A program made the position numbers and the translations under genes. This document shows positions 1 through 9,140 of a DNA stretch of 47,372 nucleotides, piece by piece. The notes beneath the pieces are model-generated. The model saw only the letters and a program-made list of their open reading frames with translations. It made no database searches and was not told where the DNA came from. This DNA is from Anaerolineales bacterium (GTDB taxonomy: Bacteria > Chloroflexota > Anaerolineae > Anaerolineales > Villigracilaceae): the NCBI GenBank assembly GCA_016928525.1, contig JAFGKO010000128.1, positions 1-47,372 of the forward strand. The letters run 5' to 3'. How positions within the stretch are numbered: position 1 is the first letter of the stretch; each line of letters begins with the position of its first letter.

Positions 1-654
1 GAACGCATCGAAGGCCGGGTGTTGGAAAACGGCTGCGGCGTGGGCATGTACGTGGAACACCTGGCTCCCTATGGCGGGCAGATCATCGGGTTGGAATACG
101 ACTTCGAGCGCGCCGCAACTGCCGGAACCCGCTCCCCGAACATCCTCAACGCCGCAGGCGAATCCCTCCCCCTTCCTTCCGCGATCCTTCGACAAGCTCA
201 GGGCGACGCCTTTGACCTGATCCTAAGCCATGAGGTGCTCGAACACGTCCAGGATGACGCCCGGGCCCTGCGCGAGATGCTGCGGGTGCTCAAGGCAGGC
301 GGGCGGATCGTGTTGTTCGTCCCCAACCGTGGCTATCCCTTCGAGACACATGGAGTTTATTGGAAGGGGAAATATTATTTTGGGAATAAACCATTCGTGA
401 ATTATCTACCACGCAAATGGCGGGATATACTTGCCCCACACGTGAAGGTTTATTCCAGGCGCGATCTGGAGAAGCTGTTTGATGGGTTACCCGTCAAATT
501 CATCGAACGCACCGTCATCTTCGGCGCGTATGACAATATCATCGCCCGTTTTGGGGCCTTCGGCAAAGTACTACGGGGGACGCTGCAATTCCTGGAAAAG
601 ACACCTTTGAAAGTGCTGGGGTTGTCGCATTTCTGGGTGGTGGAGAAATTGTAG
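1..654 (+). CDS. class I SAM-dependent methyltransferase, 5' end outside the window
   Basis: The reading frame is open from base 1, so the start codon lies upstream and the N-terminus is missing. The first visible residues already form the SAM-binding motif I (VLENGCGVG). Further on are a post-motif acidic end of strand 2 (GLEYDFERA) and the HEVLEHVQDDARALREMLR segment followed by LKAGGRIVLFVPN, the usual methyltransferase-11 core. The C-terminal third (WKGKYYFGNKPFVNYLPRKW onward) resembles methyltransferases found in glycan or lipid clusters, but the substrate cannot be told. The peptide ILRQAQGDAFD is encoded by a short dispersed repeat at 186-203 that seems to have entered the gene in frame. 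A GTG at 19 could be used as a start, but that would delete part of motif I's strand, so I do not favour it. Confidence 0.85.
   Translation, partial: ERIEGRVLENGCGVGMYVEHLAPYGGQIIGLEYDFERAATAGTRSPNILNAAGESLPLPSAILRQAQGDAFDLILSHEVLEHVQDDARALREMLRVLKAGGRIVLFVPNRGYPFETHGVYWKGKYYFGNKPFVNYLPRKWRDILAPHVKVYSRRDLEKLFDGLPVKFIERTVIFGAYDNIIARFGAFGKVLRGTLQFLEKTPLKVLGLSHFWVVEKL
186..203. repeat. short dispersed repeat inside a coding sequence
   Basis: The 18-base word beginning CCTTCGACAAG and ending CTCAGGG is of a kind known to me as a dispersed repeat in many environmental bacterial genomes. Here it lies in frame in the methyltransferase gene and encodes roughly LRQAQG in a loop before the DLILSHEVLEH core. 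A related arm (CCGCTCAGGGTGAG) occurs near 31932-31945. Identification as a repeat rests on recognition, not on copy counts in this window. Confidence 0.45.
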
Positions 655-777
655 CTCCAAAATCCACCAGAGATGAACGCAGATGAACATTGATGATTTG
701 ATGAAAAAATCCTTTTCATCCTGTTTAGCTGTAGGAATAAAGATTTTCAGAATCGACCGTCACGTTGCAAGCGTGAC
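655..777. repeat. intergenic repeat and small hairpin between convergent genes
   Basis: The spacer between the methyltransferase and the minus-strand glycosyltransferase holds a direct repeat (two copies of CAGATGAAC-like words at about 669-689) and a hairpin at 759-777 (GTCACG, 7-base loop, CGTGAC) directly after the minus-strand stop codon. No U-tract follows the hairpin on either strand, so I do not call it an intrinsic terminator. Confidence 0.4.
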
Positions 778-2856
778 CTACCCGCACTGATACAAAACTA
801 TCGGCTGGTTGTTGCCGGGGCGCTGTTGTCCCTGCGCTGGGCGGCCATTTTCCCGGCTGAATTCAGGCACTACCGTGCAGGAGGTGGCCAGCCAGTTCCC
901 AATATCCTGTTTATCGTTCCTGCCAGCGCCGTATAGCACGTAGCGCAGTTCACCTCTTGCCACCAGTTCAGCCAGCCCAGCTGCGTCAATGACCGGATCG
1001 CCGCCGTTGAAGCCGCCCATGTACAACACTGGTCGTCCGGTTGCCAGCACCAGTGGCGAGCCAACCTGCGAACTCGGCACGGCCAGCATATATTCGGTAT
1101 CCCGCGTGTTGGCCTGCAGGAAAGCCAGCAGGTCCTCGTCAGCTGTGTTGGGCTCATTGAGTTTAGGAACCGGTCGAGGGGCGGTCTGTTGCGCGCCGTC
1201 GAAGGCTGTCGGCAGGTTGACTTCGGGCGCCGCGTCGAACACGGTCAGCGCCGTCCAGATCAGGGGTACGGTCAACAGCGCAGCCAAGACAGTCACATAT
1301 CCGACGCGTCGCAAAGACGGGAGCAGGAAAAATCCGGCAGCAACCATCAACAAAACGACCGGGATGTAAATCCACGCAGGCATTTCACCGTACTGGGCCG
1401 CAGTGAAGATTTGGAAGGCAACGGTGATGATCGCGGCGACAACCAATAGCGCATCCACCCAGCGACGGTGGACCTGTATCATCCCCGCAGGGGGCCACCA
1501 CCATAATTGACCGAATCCGCCACCGACCACAGCTCCCAGCGCCGGGGCCAACATGATGGCATAATAGGCATGGAAAATGCCCTCCACCGCGCTGAAGAAG
1601 ACCAGGCAGGTCAGCAGCCAGCCGCCCCATAGCATTAAAGCTTTGTGCTCTGACGCCAGCGGAAGGCAGACGCGCGCTGCGAAAGCCACCAGCACCACAC
1701 CCACTAACGCGAAGGGCAAAAGCCATGACATCTGCTTGGACAGCGGCGCGACAAAGAAACGCGCGAGGCCGGGAGAACCAGTTTCACGGCTGAAGGGCAT
1801 GCCGCCATTGTTTCCGCCATCAGGCGGCCCATCAGGGCTGGCGTTGGGGCCGTCGCCCAGTGCACTGGCTGGCGTCCCCTGGTGTACGCCAGATAGAGGC
1901 TGCCCGTTTGGAGGGTTCTGTGGACGGAATCCCTGCACAGGTGGCTGAAAGTTGCTACCATCAGGATTATTGCCAGGAATCTGCCTGGCAGGTGCAGCGC
2001 CACCTTGCCCTCGATTCCCCCCGCTGCCGAAGATGCGTGACAGGCCATTGTGCCCGACGATCAGTTCCATGACGGTGTTATTCTCGCTTGAGCCAATGTA
2101 AGGACGCTGGTCGGCAGGGGTCAGATCCACAGCCACAGCCCAGGAGAGCGAAACCATCACTAAGATGGCAGTTGCCACGCCCAAATTGAATACTTTGCGA
2201 AACCATCTGGTTTTCGAGCCGAAGAAATACAATGCATAGAAAGCCGGTAATGGCAGGAAAGCTTGCAGCATCTTGATATTGAATCCCAACCCAACAATAA
2301 ACGCGCCTAAGAACAACCAGCCCGCTTTGCCCGTTTCTGTGGCAGCAATGAAAGCCCAGGCCGCCAACAGCAGCGTGAAGACCAGCATGCCGTCCATGGT
2401 GTTATTGCGGTCGGTGGCAATGGCAACCGGCGTGACCACCAATACCAACGCGGCGACCAGTCCCGCCACTGCGCCCATATACATCTTGACCAGGTGATAC
2501 AGCAACGGCACGCTGAACACACCTGCCAGGATGTTAGGCAGCGAGACGGTCCAGCCTTCCACGCCCAGCACAAAGGCAAAGGCAGCCTCGATCCACAAGC
2601 CCAGCGGTGGCTTGTCCACGGTGACTGATCCGCTGGGTTCGGCTGCGACAAAGAAAAAGTTGTGCCACGACTGCAACATGCTCTTCACCGCCGCGGTGTA
2701 GTAGGTGTTGCCATCGCCGATGGCGTCCAAGTTGGAGAGATGCAGTATCAGTGAAAGCAGCATGATGCCAACCACCAAGATATGCGCGGGTGTGATCCCT
2801 AACGCAATCTTGCGGGTCAGGAATGAGGGTGCGCTGGGAAGGGCCACGGTCGCCAT
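778..2856 (-). CDS. GT39 / ArnT-YkcB-like polytopic membrane glycosyltransferase
   Basis: This 692-residue membrane protein belongs to the PMT_2/ArnT-like group that uses polyprenyl-phosphate sugars at the outer face of the cytoplasmic membrane. The catalytic-loop signature is visible near residues 45-95: DAIGDGNTYYTAAVKSM, then SVTVDKPPLGLW, which is typical of the YkcB branch. About ten hydrophobic helices follow. Residues about 275-350 form a long low-complexity loop rich in Gly, Asn, Pro and Gln, and the C-terminus (after about residue 560) is a soluble domain as in other YkcB-type proteins. A strong ribosome-binding site (AAGGAG) precedes the ATG. Acceptor and sugar are unknown. It is read toward the methyltransferase and is separated from the response-regulator gene by a repeat-rich spacer. 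Confidence 0.85.
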   Translation of the reverse strand: MATVALPSAPSFLTRKIALGITPAHILVVGIMLLSLILHLSNLDAIGDGNTYYTAAVKSMLQSWHNFFFVAAEPSGSVTVDKPPLGLWIEAAFAFVLGVEGWTVSLPNILAGVFSVPLLYHLVKMYMGAVAGLVAALVLVVTPVAIATDRNNTMDGMLVFTLLLAAWAFIAATETGKAGWLFLGAFIVGLGFNIKMLQAFLPLPAFYALYFFGSKTRWFRKVFNLGVATAILVMVSLSWAVAVDLTPADQRPYIGSSENNTVMELIVGHNGLSRIFGSGGNRGQGGAAPARQIPGNNPDGSNFQPPVQGFRPQNPPNGQPLSGVHQGTPASALGDGPNASPDGPPDGGNNGGMPFSRETGSPGLARFFVAPLSKQMSWLLPFALVGVVLVAFAARVCLPLASEHKALMLWGGWLLTCLVFFSAVEGIFHAYYAIMLAPALGAVVGGGFGQLWWWPPAGMIQVHRRWVDALLVVAAIITVAFQIFTAAQYGEMPAWIYIPVVLLMVAAGFFLLPSLRRVGYVTVLAALLTVPLIWTALTVFDAAPEVNLPTAFDGAQQTAPRPVPKLNEPNTADEDLLAFLQANTRDTEYMLAVPSSQVGSPLVLATGRPVLYMGGFNGGDPVIDAAGLAELVARGELRYVLYGAGRNDKQDIGNWLATSCTVVPEFSRENGRPAQGQQRPGNNQPIVLYQCG

Positions 2857-3028
2857 ATAGTATGCTCCTTAATTTTTGTCCGTTAATCTTTACCAATCGA
2901 TTTATTCGCGCAGACCTGTCTTGAGTTTGCCAAAGGATTAGTGGATAATTTGTCCACATTGTAGGGAGAAGATGTTCAGATTTGGTTTAGAGGGAGTAAA
3001 TTCGCGATTAATTTTTTAGCTTTTCTTG

Positions 3029-3129
3029 AACCGCCAAGCCTGCAAAGACCGCCAAGCTATTTCCAAAATCGCCAAGGGAGTTCCTTGGCGTCATCACAGT
3101 TTTCTTGGCGCTCTTGGTGACTTGGCGGT
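3029..3129. repeat. inverted CCGCCAAG / CTTGGCGG repeat cluster
   Basis: The 2857-3187 spacer lies between divergent genes. It carries an approximately 100-bp palindromic element. The left part has three CGCCAAG words (3031-3038, 3049-3056, 3069-3076) and the right part has their complements (3083-3090, 3103-3110, 3112-3117 and CTTGGCGGT at 3121-3129). The outer arms ACCGCCAAG and CTTGGCGGT pair exactly. The rest of the spacer is A/T-rich and should hold the two divergent promoters. Confidence 0.6.
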
Positions 3130-3174
3130 GAAAAATACCCCCGCTCTCTTAACCAAATCTGAATAACTTTCGTG

Positions 3175-3180
3175 TATGAT
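3175..3180 (+). promoter_or_regulatory. possible -10 element of a leaderless transcript
   Basis: TATGAT ends 7 bases before the ATG at 3188, and no Shine-Dalgarno sequence precedes either possible start. This spacing would place the transcription start at or near the start codon. No good -35 hexamer is seen at 16-18 bases upstream, so the call is weak. Confidence 0.3.
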
Positions 3181-3187
3181 AGAAATC

Positions 3188-3871
3188 ATGAAAACTATCC
3201 TCGTGGTTGACGACAAAGCCAACGTACGCCAGCTTTTACAGGATTACCTAACCGAGCAGGGCTTCAAGGTCACGACCGCGACCAATGGACGCGAAGCGAT
3301 TTACGAGGCGCGGCGCGCCAGGCCAGACCTGATCCTGCTCGATATCATGATGCCCGAAATGGACGGCTACGAGTTCCTACGCCAGTACCGGCAGGAGAAG
3401 AGTACGCCGGTCATTGTCATCACGGCGCGCGAAGAAGAGACCGACGCCGTGCTTGGCCTGGAGTTGGGTGCGGACGATTACGTCATCAAACCCTTTCGCA
3501 TGCGGGAACTGGTCTCGCGGGTCAAAGCTGTCCTGCGCCGCGCGGAAGGTGCGGCAGAACCATCGAGGTCTTTGCAGGCAGGTGAGATCTTTCTGGATGA
3601 ATCCATGCACATGGTGGAAGTGCGCGGCGAACCCGTACGTCTAACCCCAATGGAGTTTGGCTTATTGGCCTTATTGATGGCTGCGCCCGGGCGAGTTTTC
3701 ACCCGCGAGCAAATTGTAGAGCACCTGTCCGCAAAGGGCTTTGCCGGGCTGGAACGCACGCTCAACGTCCACGTGCGCAACCTGCGCACGAAAATCGAAA
3801 CCAACCCCGAGGAACCTGAATATATCGAGACGGTCTTTGGCGTTGGCTACCTTTTCCGCCCTGAAGTATGA
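3188..3871 (+). CDS. OmpR/PhoB-family response regulator
   Basis: This is a two-domain DNA-binding response regulator. The receiver domain (about residues 1-120) has the acidic pair VVDDK, phospho-acceptor Asp52 in LLDIMMPEMDG, the switch Thr in VIVITAREE, and the conserved Lys in DDYVIKPF. The C-terminal winged helix (about 130-225) shows RLTPMEFGLLALL, the recognition helix segment ERTLNVHVRNLRTKIE and the terminal hairpin IETVFGVGYLF. An in-frame ATG at 3176 is possible, but the ATG at 3188 gives the family's normal N-terminus (MKTILVVDDK). Its last codons overlap the kinase start (ATGA), so the two are translationally coupled. Targets are unknown. Confidence 0.93.
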   Translation: MKTILVVDDKANVRQLLQDYLTEQGFKVTTATNGREAIYEARRARPDLILLDIMMPEMDGYEFLRQYRQEKSTPVIVITAREEETDAVLGLELGADDYVIKPFRMRELVSRVKAVLRRAEGAAEPSRSLQAGEIFLDESMHMVEVRGEPVRLTPMEFGLLALLMAAPGRVFTREQIVEHLSAKGFAGLERTLNVHVRNLRTKIETNPEEPEYIETVFGVGYLFRPEV

Positions 3872-5259
3872 AGCGCTCCTTGACCCTGAAACTGACCCTG
3901 GCCTTTTTGCTAGTTGCAGTCGCTGCAGCCGGGTTGGTGGCCTCGTTCGTGCGGTGGAGCAACCCCGAACGCTTGAACCAGTTGCTCCTCGAGCAGAACC
4001 GCGCCGAATTGAAAGCCGCCCTTATGGATTACTACACATCGAACGGCGATTGGCGAGGCGTCGAAGACTACCTACGATCCACTGGCAACCTGCCTCTTTT
4101 ACCGCCCCCCCCCGAGGGCAATAACCCCCAACCACCACCCCAGGACCGTCGTGAGATGTTTGGCCTGACAGGTCCGAATGGGGTAGTCATCCTGCCACTC
4201 TTGCCAAATTTCCAACGCGGAGCGCAAGTACCCAAAAATGTGCTCCGCAACGGGGATCCAATCGAGATTGACGGGAAAATCGCGGGAACGATTCTTTCTC
4301 CGCCGGAGCCTGTAAACCTGAGCCGGGAAGAACAGGCCTACCTCGAACGCACCAACCAGGCGCTCTGGCTGGCGTCTGGCGTTGCGGTACTGGTAGCTTT
4401 GATCGTGGGCATACTCTTAGCCCGTAGCCTGACCTCCCCGGTACATGCCTTAACGCAGGCTGCGCAGCGCATGACGGCTGGCGAGTTGGAGCAACAGGTC
4501 AAGGTTTCCTCAAACGATGAAATCGGTCAACTGGCCCAGGCCTTCAACCAGATGAGCAACCAACTGGCCGAGAAGGACCGCCTGCGCCAGCAGATGACCG
4601 CCGACATCGCACACGAACTGCGCACCCCACTGACGGTCATTGCCGGTTATGCTGAGTCGATGAAAGAGGGCGTGCTTTATCCTACAGAAGATCGCTTAGC
4701 TCTCATTCATCATGAAATCGAACATTTGCAACGGCTGGTCGAGGATTTGCGCACGCTTTCGCGCGCCGATGCAGGTGAACTGGCTCTGAATCGCCAATCG
4801 ATTTCGCCAACTGAACTGCTAAGTCAAGTAGCTGCTACTTATGGACATCAAGCTGAGCAAAAGCAGATCAAATTGAGTCTGAACGTCGAAAAAGATTTAT
4901 CTAACATTTTTGTAGATGAGACCCGTCTGATGCAAGTACTGGGGAATCTTGTCAGCAATGCAATACGGCACACGCCGGAGGGGGGACAAATCAGTCTGTG
5001 CACTCGTAGTAATGAAAGCGGATGGGCCGCTCTCGAAGTTGCCGATACAGGTCCAGGTATTGCAGTCGAAGATGTACCGCATGTTTTCGAGCGTTTTTAC
5101 CGGGCAGATGAGTCCCGCGCAGATTCAGATGGAGGCTCCGGCCTGGGATTAGCAATTGCAAAGGCCATTGTCGAGGCGCATGGGGGCAACATCGAGGTCG
5201 AATCAAGGCCGGGGGAAGGAACGGTGTTTACCGTTTATTTGTCTGTGGTCGATCATTAG
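3868..5259 (+). CDS. BaeS/PhoR-type sensor histidine kinase
   Basis: This is the 463-residue cognate kinase of the preceding regulator. Transmembrane helix 1 spans about residues 8-27. An extracytoplasmic sensor of about 135 residues follows and contains a proline-rich stretch (near 76-95). Helix 2 is at about 164-188, then come a HAMP linker, a HisKA domain with the phospho-acceptor His at about 249 (DIAHELRTPLTVIAGYAES) and a HATPase_c domain with N box (NLVSNAIRHTPEGG), G1 box (DTGPGIA) and G2 box (GSGLGLAIAKAIVEAHGG). All catalytic boxes look intact. The stimulus is unknown. The neighbours (glycosyltransferases and sugar-nucleotide enzyme) allow but do not prove an envelope-related role. 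No clear terminator was found in the 74 bases after the stop. Confidence 0.93.
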   Translation: MKRSLTLKLTLAFLLVAVAAAGLVASFVRWSNPERLNQLLLEQNRAELKAALMDYYTSNGDWRGVEDYLRSTGNLPLLPPPPEGNNPQPPPQDRREMFGLTGPNGVVILPLLPNFQRGAQVPKNVLRNGDPIEIDGKIAGTILSPPEPVNLSREEQAYLERTNQALWLASGVAVLVALIVGILLARSLTSPVHALTQAAQRMTAGELEQQVKVSSNDEIGQLAQAFNQMSNQLAEKDRLRQQMTADIAHELRTPLTVIAGYAESMKEGVLYPTEDRLALIHHEIEHLQRLVEDLRTLSRADAGELALNRQSISPTELLSQVAATYGHQAEQKQIKLSLNVEKDLSNIFVDETRLMQVLGNLVSNAIRHTPEGGQISLCTRSNESGWAALEVADTGPGIAVEDVPHVFERFYRADESRADSDGGSGLGLAIAKAIVEAHGGNIEVESRPGEGTVFTVYLSVVDH

Positions 5260-5333
5260 CATATCTGCCAGCCAGATAATTCAATCCGTGGCCATCCGTA
5301 TACTTATGGCTGAATCCTAAAGTACAGGGTTTG

Positions 5334-6776
5334 TCATGTCTTGAGTTTATTTCTGGTAGCCCGGATTACTTTAAGCATAAAGAATACACCCAATAACAAT
5401 AGAAAAGGATCGATCCCAAATCGAGTTCGGTTATTCTCCCCAAGATCGAGCAAAATCCCAGTGGCGGAAACGAACAAAATATTCCAGAACATGAAAAGCA
5501 CGAGGCCTGAATCCGGGCTGTGGATATTGGAGCGTCTAAGCCACAGATAAACGGGCGTCACCGTGACGACAATTAAAAAACCGAGCGCCAGCCCCCAGCC
5601 CAGATGGTCTGGCGAGAACGTATGCAAACGTTCGAACGATGATTCGTCTTTTTGCCATTGTCCGTAGAACAGGCGGTTCCACCAAGTATCCAAACTATCG
5701 ATGGCTCCCCGGATATTGAGGGTGTGTTCGTAGTCACTGGCAGAATGAAGAAATATGTAAATTGAATAGGGGATTGTAGTGAGGTAATAACGAGGTGCGT
5801 GGATAATGATTCGCACCGAATCTTTCAAGAAACGCTCATCCGCATAGACATAGCTCAGATGATGCTGATTACGATACCCATTGGACATATTAATGTCATC
5901 GAGAAGAGGGATACCGGTAACCGGAGTATCAGGAAAAAATTGGAGATAAACATCTGGCGAGCGGTAAGGCGCGATAAGGGCCATTTCAGAAACCATCCCT
6001 TCTTTCACCCACCTTTTCCTCACCTCGCCCGGGATCCGGACGGTAACGGTTTTGAATACATTATGGCCGGCCCAGGTACTGGCGGTGAACGAATTATAGA
6101 GGATCCCGTTTTTAGCGTACCAGGCAAACACCAACAAGAAAGCCGGAACCAGCCAGAGCGCCTTACGACGATATCCCTTGAGTAGAAACGTAATAATCCC
6201 AAAGCAGCCCAGCAGCCAGACGAGGTGAAACAGGCTCCAGGTCAACGCGTTAGCGGCCAGCATCATTGAAAACAGGAGACCATCCACAGCGCGCTTCTTG
6301 TCCAAAAACCGAGCAAGGAATACTGCCGAAAGTGTCAACAAGATAGTGGTTGGGTAGCTGTAGAAAAAATAATTCTCGAAGACGACGGTCGCCGGGCTGA
6401 GGGCAAACCAGGCTGCCAGGACAGCTGAAAGATACTTGGGAAGATACAGCCGGATTCCAAGGAAGTAAATAGCCAGGGTCAGCAGAAAACCGCCTATTAA
6501 GAAAAAAACATGGAAGATTCCAGCATAGGTCGCAGGGAATAGCTGAAGACCAATCCCGGTCAGCAGATTCATCAAGGGCGGTTGCGTGTGCAAATAGAAG
6601 ACACTGCGCCACAAATCATTCTTCAACAAATAAATATCGATGAAGTGCCAAGTTCTATTTATTGTGCCAGCATCAAAGCGAATACCCGCTTCGTTGTAGA
6701 GTACCCGGGAAATGATGAAAATTACCCCCAGAACAACCGGCACACCGAGGTTCTTGCAAAACCTATCCTTGAACAT
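5334..6776 (-). CDS. polytopic membrane protein, probable GT-C-type glycosyltransferase
   Basis: This 480-residue protein has about ten hydrophobic helices. After the first helix comes an extracytoplasmic acidic loop (IRFDAGTINRTWHF) and then FYLHTQPPLMNLLTG, a His-x-Gln-Pro-Pro pattern that recurs in GT-C glycosyltransferases of the PMT/GT39 sort. I cannot place it in a named family with certainty. It starts two bases after the stop of the zinc-ribbon methyltransferase, so the two are one transcription unit on the minus strand. That suggests a shared role in making or modifying a membrane-linked glycan, which is inference. It converges on the kinase gene at 5259. Confidence 0.75.
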   Translation of the reverse strand: MFKDRFCKNLGVPVVLGVIFIISRVLYNEAGIRFDAGTINRTWHFIDIYLLKNDLWRSVFYLHTQPPLMNLLTGIGLQLFPATYAGIFHVFFLIGGFLLTLAIYFLGIRLYLPKYLSAVLAAWFALSPATVVFENYFFYSYPTTILLTLSAVFLARFLDKKRAVDGLLFSMMLAANALTWSLFHLVWLLGCFGIITFLLKGYRRKALWLVPAFLLVFAWYAKNGILYNSFTASTWAGHNVFKTVTVRIPGEVRKRWVKEGMVSEMALIAPYRSPDVYLQFFPDTPVTGIPLLDDINMSNGYRNQHHLSYVYADERFLKDSVRIIIHAPRYYLTTIPYSIYIFLHSASDYEHTLNIRGAIDSLDTWWNRLFYGQWQKDESSFERLHTFSPDHLGWGLALGFLIVVTVTPVYLWLRRSNIHSPDSGLVLFMFWNILFVSATGILLDLGENNRTRFGIDPFLLLLGVFFMLKVIRATRNKLKT

Positions 6777-6778
6777 CC

Positions 6779-7690
6779 TTATTCGTTAAGCGGTTCCCTG
6801 AAATCGTATATCCCATCACGGATGGCCCATCGGCTGCCACATGAAGAACATTGAAGGTAATTTTTTTGTGATTCCAATGATGAGCGCTCACATTCCGGAC
6901 ATTTGAACCACTGAATCATGTCGCCATGGACTAACTCGCTTCTTACTCCACCCAGGCTTGCCCTCAAAAAAACGCTGGGCGTCAACTGCCATAACGGCCC
7001 GGTCCATTGAGCGAGTGCATCGAGAGCAACCAGTATATCGACTGGGACCAGCCGTTTGAGCAGACCCAGGCGAAAGTGTGAGACGGTCAACGTTTTTTCG
7101 ACGCGAAAACCAACCTCTTGCAACCACGCACGCACAGCTTTCGGATGGAAATCGAAATTCAATTCCACGAATTCAACCGGTTCCAATGTGAAGGGACTCC
7201 AATCCTGTCTACCCAGCCAATAGCGTAAGATCGATTTGAGATTGAGTTTGCTCGCAAATTCCAAAATAAAAACAGATCCGGGTTGTAAAACATTCCGAAT
7301 TTGGGAAAGCACCCTGGGCGCATCTGTCATGTGGTGCAGTGTACGGATCATCGTCGCGCCATCGAACAGGCCGTCCACAAAAGGTAGCCGATACACATCC
7401 GACGCAACGAAAACATAACGGTCAGACTTTCCTAAACGCGCCTGCGCTTGCTGCAATTGTGTCCTGGAATAATCAAGTAACACGACACGCTCAAAACCGG
7501 CATAACGTGACGTGTTTCGTCCCGCGCCAGCGCCCAATTCGAGCATGAGACGTCCGCTTTTAGGCAGCAAACGCTTTAGAGCGATGGCTTCGGTGCGATC
7601 TTCATATTCCCGACCACCCTGATCCCAGAAAGACGTCTGGTAATCGGAGCCTTCGTAGTTACAAACTGGGGGGGTGTTTTTTGATGCCAT
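6779..7690 (-). CDS. SAM-dependent methyltransferase with C-terminal Trm112-like zinc ribbon
   Basis: This is a class I methyltransferase of about 303 residues. Motif I is LMLELGAGAGRNTSRYA, followed by VVLLDYSRTQL, the VASDVYRLPFVDGLFDGATMI segment, and LQPGSVFILEF. The last 45 residues contain two CxxC pairs (FKCPECE and LQCSSCGS) followed by WAIRDGIYDF, the pattern of a Trm112-like zinc ribbon. A TTG at 7708 would extend the frame by six codons, but those codons form one arm of the terminator hairpin of the upstream gene, so the ATG at 7690 is the better start. No Shine-Dalgarno sequence precedes it. It is co-transcribed with the membrane glycosyltransferase-like gene two bases downstream. 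Substrate unknown. Confidence 0.85.
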   Translation of the reverse strand: MASKNTPPVCNYEGSDYQTSFWDQGGREYEDRTEAIALKRLLPKSGRLMLELGAGAGRNTSRYAGFERVVLLDYSRTQLQQAQARLGKSDRYVFVASDVYRLPFVDGLFDGATMIRTLHHMTDAPRVLSQIRNVLQPGSVFILEFASKLNLKSILRYWLGRQDWSPFTLEPVEFVELNFDFHPKAVRAWLQEVGFRVEKTLTVSHFRLGLLKRLVPVDILVALDALAQWTGPLWQLTPSVFLRASLGGVRSELVHGDMIQWFKCPECERSSLESQKNYLQCSSCGSRWAIRDGIYDFREPLNE

Positions 7691-7694
7691 AAGA

Positions 7695-7727
7695 AAAGAG
7701 TCGGGCAATTATTGTACCCGACTCTTT
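7695..7727 (-). terminator. rho-independent terminator after the UDP-glucose dehydrogenase gene
   Basis: There is a perfect 11-bp stem (AAAGAGTCGGG with CCCGACTCTTT) and an 11-base loop. On the minus strand it is followed by a T-rich tract that runs directly into the methyltransferase ATG at 7690. It lies 14 bases after the stop codon at 7742-7744. Confidence 0.85.
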
Positions 7728-7741
7728 ATAAGCATATTAAT

Positions 7742-9049
7742 TTACTTTCCGCTGAAACCACGCCCCATTCCGCGATATTCGAATCCCATCTTCTTCATCG
7801 TTGCAGGGTCATAGATATTTCGGCCATCAAAGATGACAGGGGACTTCAGCAATCTCTTGGTCTTTTCCAAGTCAAGTTGCTTAAATTCATTCCACTCAGT
7901 AATCACCATCAGAGCATCACAACCATCAGACATTGTGTAGGGATCTTCGAACATTTCCACCGCAGGAAGTATCGGGCGGGCTACATTCATCGCCACCGGG
8001 TCATACGCGCGGACTCTTGCGCCCGCTGCCGTCAACTCCTGAGCAATATCGATCGAGGGCGCATCGCGCATATCATCAGTACTGGGTTTGAAAGCTAAAC
8101 CGAGCAAGCCAATTATCTTGCCCTTGACACCACCCGTCATGGCTTCGAGATGAGCAACGGCTTCCTTGCGACGTTCATAGTTCACATCCATGACGGTGTT
8201 CAGTATTCTGGGATCGAGTCCCTTTTCCTGGGCCATGTAAGCCAATGCCTGCACATCCTTGGGAAAACACGAACCACCCCAGCCCAGACCCGCATCCAGG
8301 AACATCGGACCAATGCGCTTGTCATAGCCCATACCGGCAGCCACTTCCTTTACGTCGGCACCAAGGGCCTCACAAATATCTGCAACCTCGTTAATGAAGG
8401 AAATCTTGGTTGCCAGGAAGGCATTGGAGGCATATTTGATCATCTCGGCTGTGCGTAGATCAGTGATGACGATTGGCGCACGCAACGGCAGATGCAGTTG
8501 GGCCACTTTTTCTGCGGCTTCTGGATGCAACGAACCAAGCACTGTGCGATGCGGATTCATGAAATCCCCGATGGCCGAACCCTCGCGCAGGAATTCCGGA
8601 CACGAGACCACCCAGAAGTCGATTGGTTTGGATAAAGCAGCCCGTACTATATCGGCGACCCAGTCCCCGGTCCCGACCGGAACCGTGGATTTGTTGATGA
8701 TAATCAACGGATCGGTCATGTTTTCCGCAATGGAGGTGGCGGCGGCGGCCACATACTGCAAGTCCGCTTCACCGTTTACGCCGGAGGGCGTCCCAACCGC
8801 AATAAAAGCAAATTCGGTCCCGGCCACTGCCTCTTTGTAGGAAGTCGTGAAAGATAGCCGCCCAGCTTTGACATTGCGTTCGACCAGCTCTTCAAGCCCA
8901 GGTTCATAAATAGGCATAATGCCCTTTTTCAGGTTTTCGATGCGCTCTTCGTTTACATCCAGCGCAATGACGCGATTTCCCAGGTCAGCAAAACAAGCAC
9001 CAGTCACAAGACCAACATACCCGACGCCGACCACGCAGATTTGTTTCAT
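7742..9049 (-). CDS. ugd: UDP-glucose 6-dehydrogenase
   Basis: It oxidises UDP-glucose to UDP-glucuronate with two NAD+, supplying glucuronate for surface polysaccharide. The 435-residue length is normal. The N-terminal Rossmann motif is [20 protein letters not shown]. The family segment [12 protein letters not shown] follows. The central helix region has [19 protein letters not shown], and the catalytic cysteine sits in [10 protein letters not shown]. The C-terminal UDP-binding domain has [19 protein letters not shown]. Ribosome-binding site GAGG is 7 bases before the ATG. It is followed by its own terminator, so it is probably monocistronic. The neighbouring glycosyltransferases fit a surface-glycan context. 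Confidence 0.95.
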   Translation of the reverse strand: MKQICVVGVGYVGLVTGACFADLGNRVIALDVNEERIENLKKGIMPIYEPGLEELVERNVKAGRLSFTTSYKEAVAGTEFAFIAVGTPSGVNGEADLQYVAAAATSIAENMTDPLIIINKSTVPVGTGDWVADIVRAALSKPIDFWVVSCPEFLREGSAIGDFMNPHRTVLGSLHPEAAEKVAQLHLPLRAPIVITDLRTAEMIKYASNAFLATKISFINEVADICEALGADVKEVAAGMGYDKRIGPMFLDAGLGWGGSCFPKDVQALAYMAQEKGLDPRILNTVMDVNYERRKEAVAHLEAMTGGVKGKIIGLLGLAFKPSTDDMRDAPSIDIAQELTAAGARVRAYDPVAMNVARPILPAVEMFEDPYTMSDGCDALMVITEWNEFKQLDLEKTKRLLKSPVIFDGRNIYDPATMKKMGFEYRGMGRGFSGK

Positions 9050-9140
9050 TCGGATACCTCACAATACAAATTGTATTTTTCTGCACAAAGCAGACCGGCC
9101 TAATATACCACTGTATGGAATTTTTTTACCTCATCGCCCG

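Noticed and set aside
778..2856. ArnT lipid A aminoarabinose transferase.
   Set aside because: The signature is that of the YkcB-like branch, and nothing in the window suggests lipid A.
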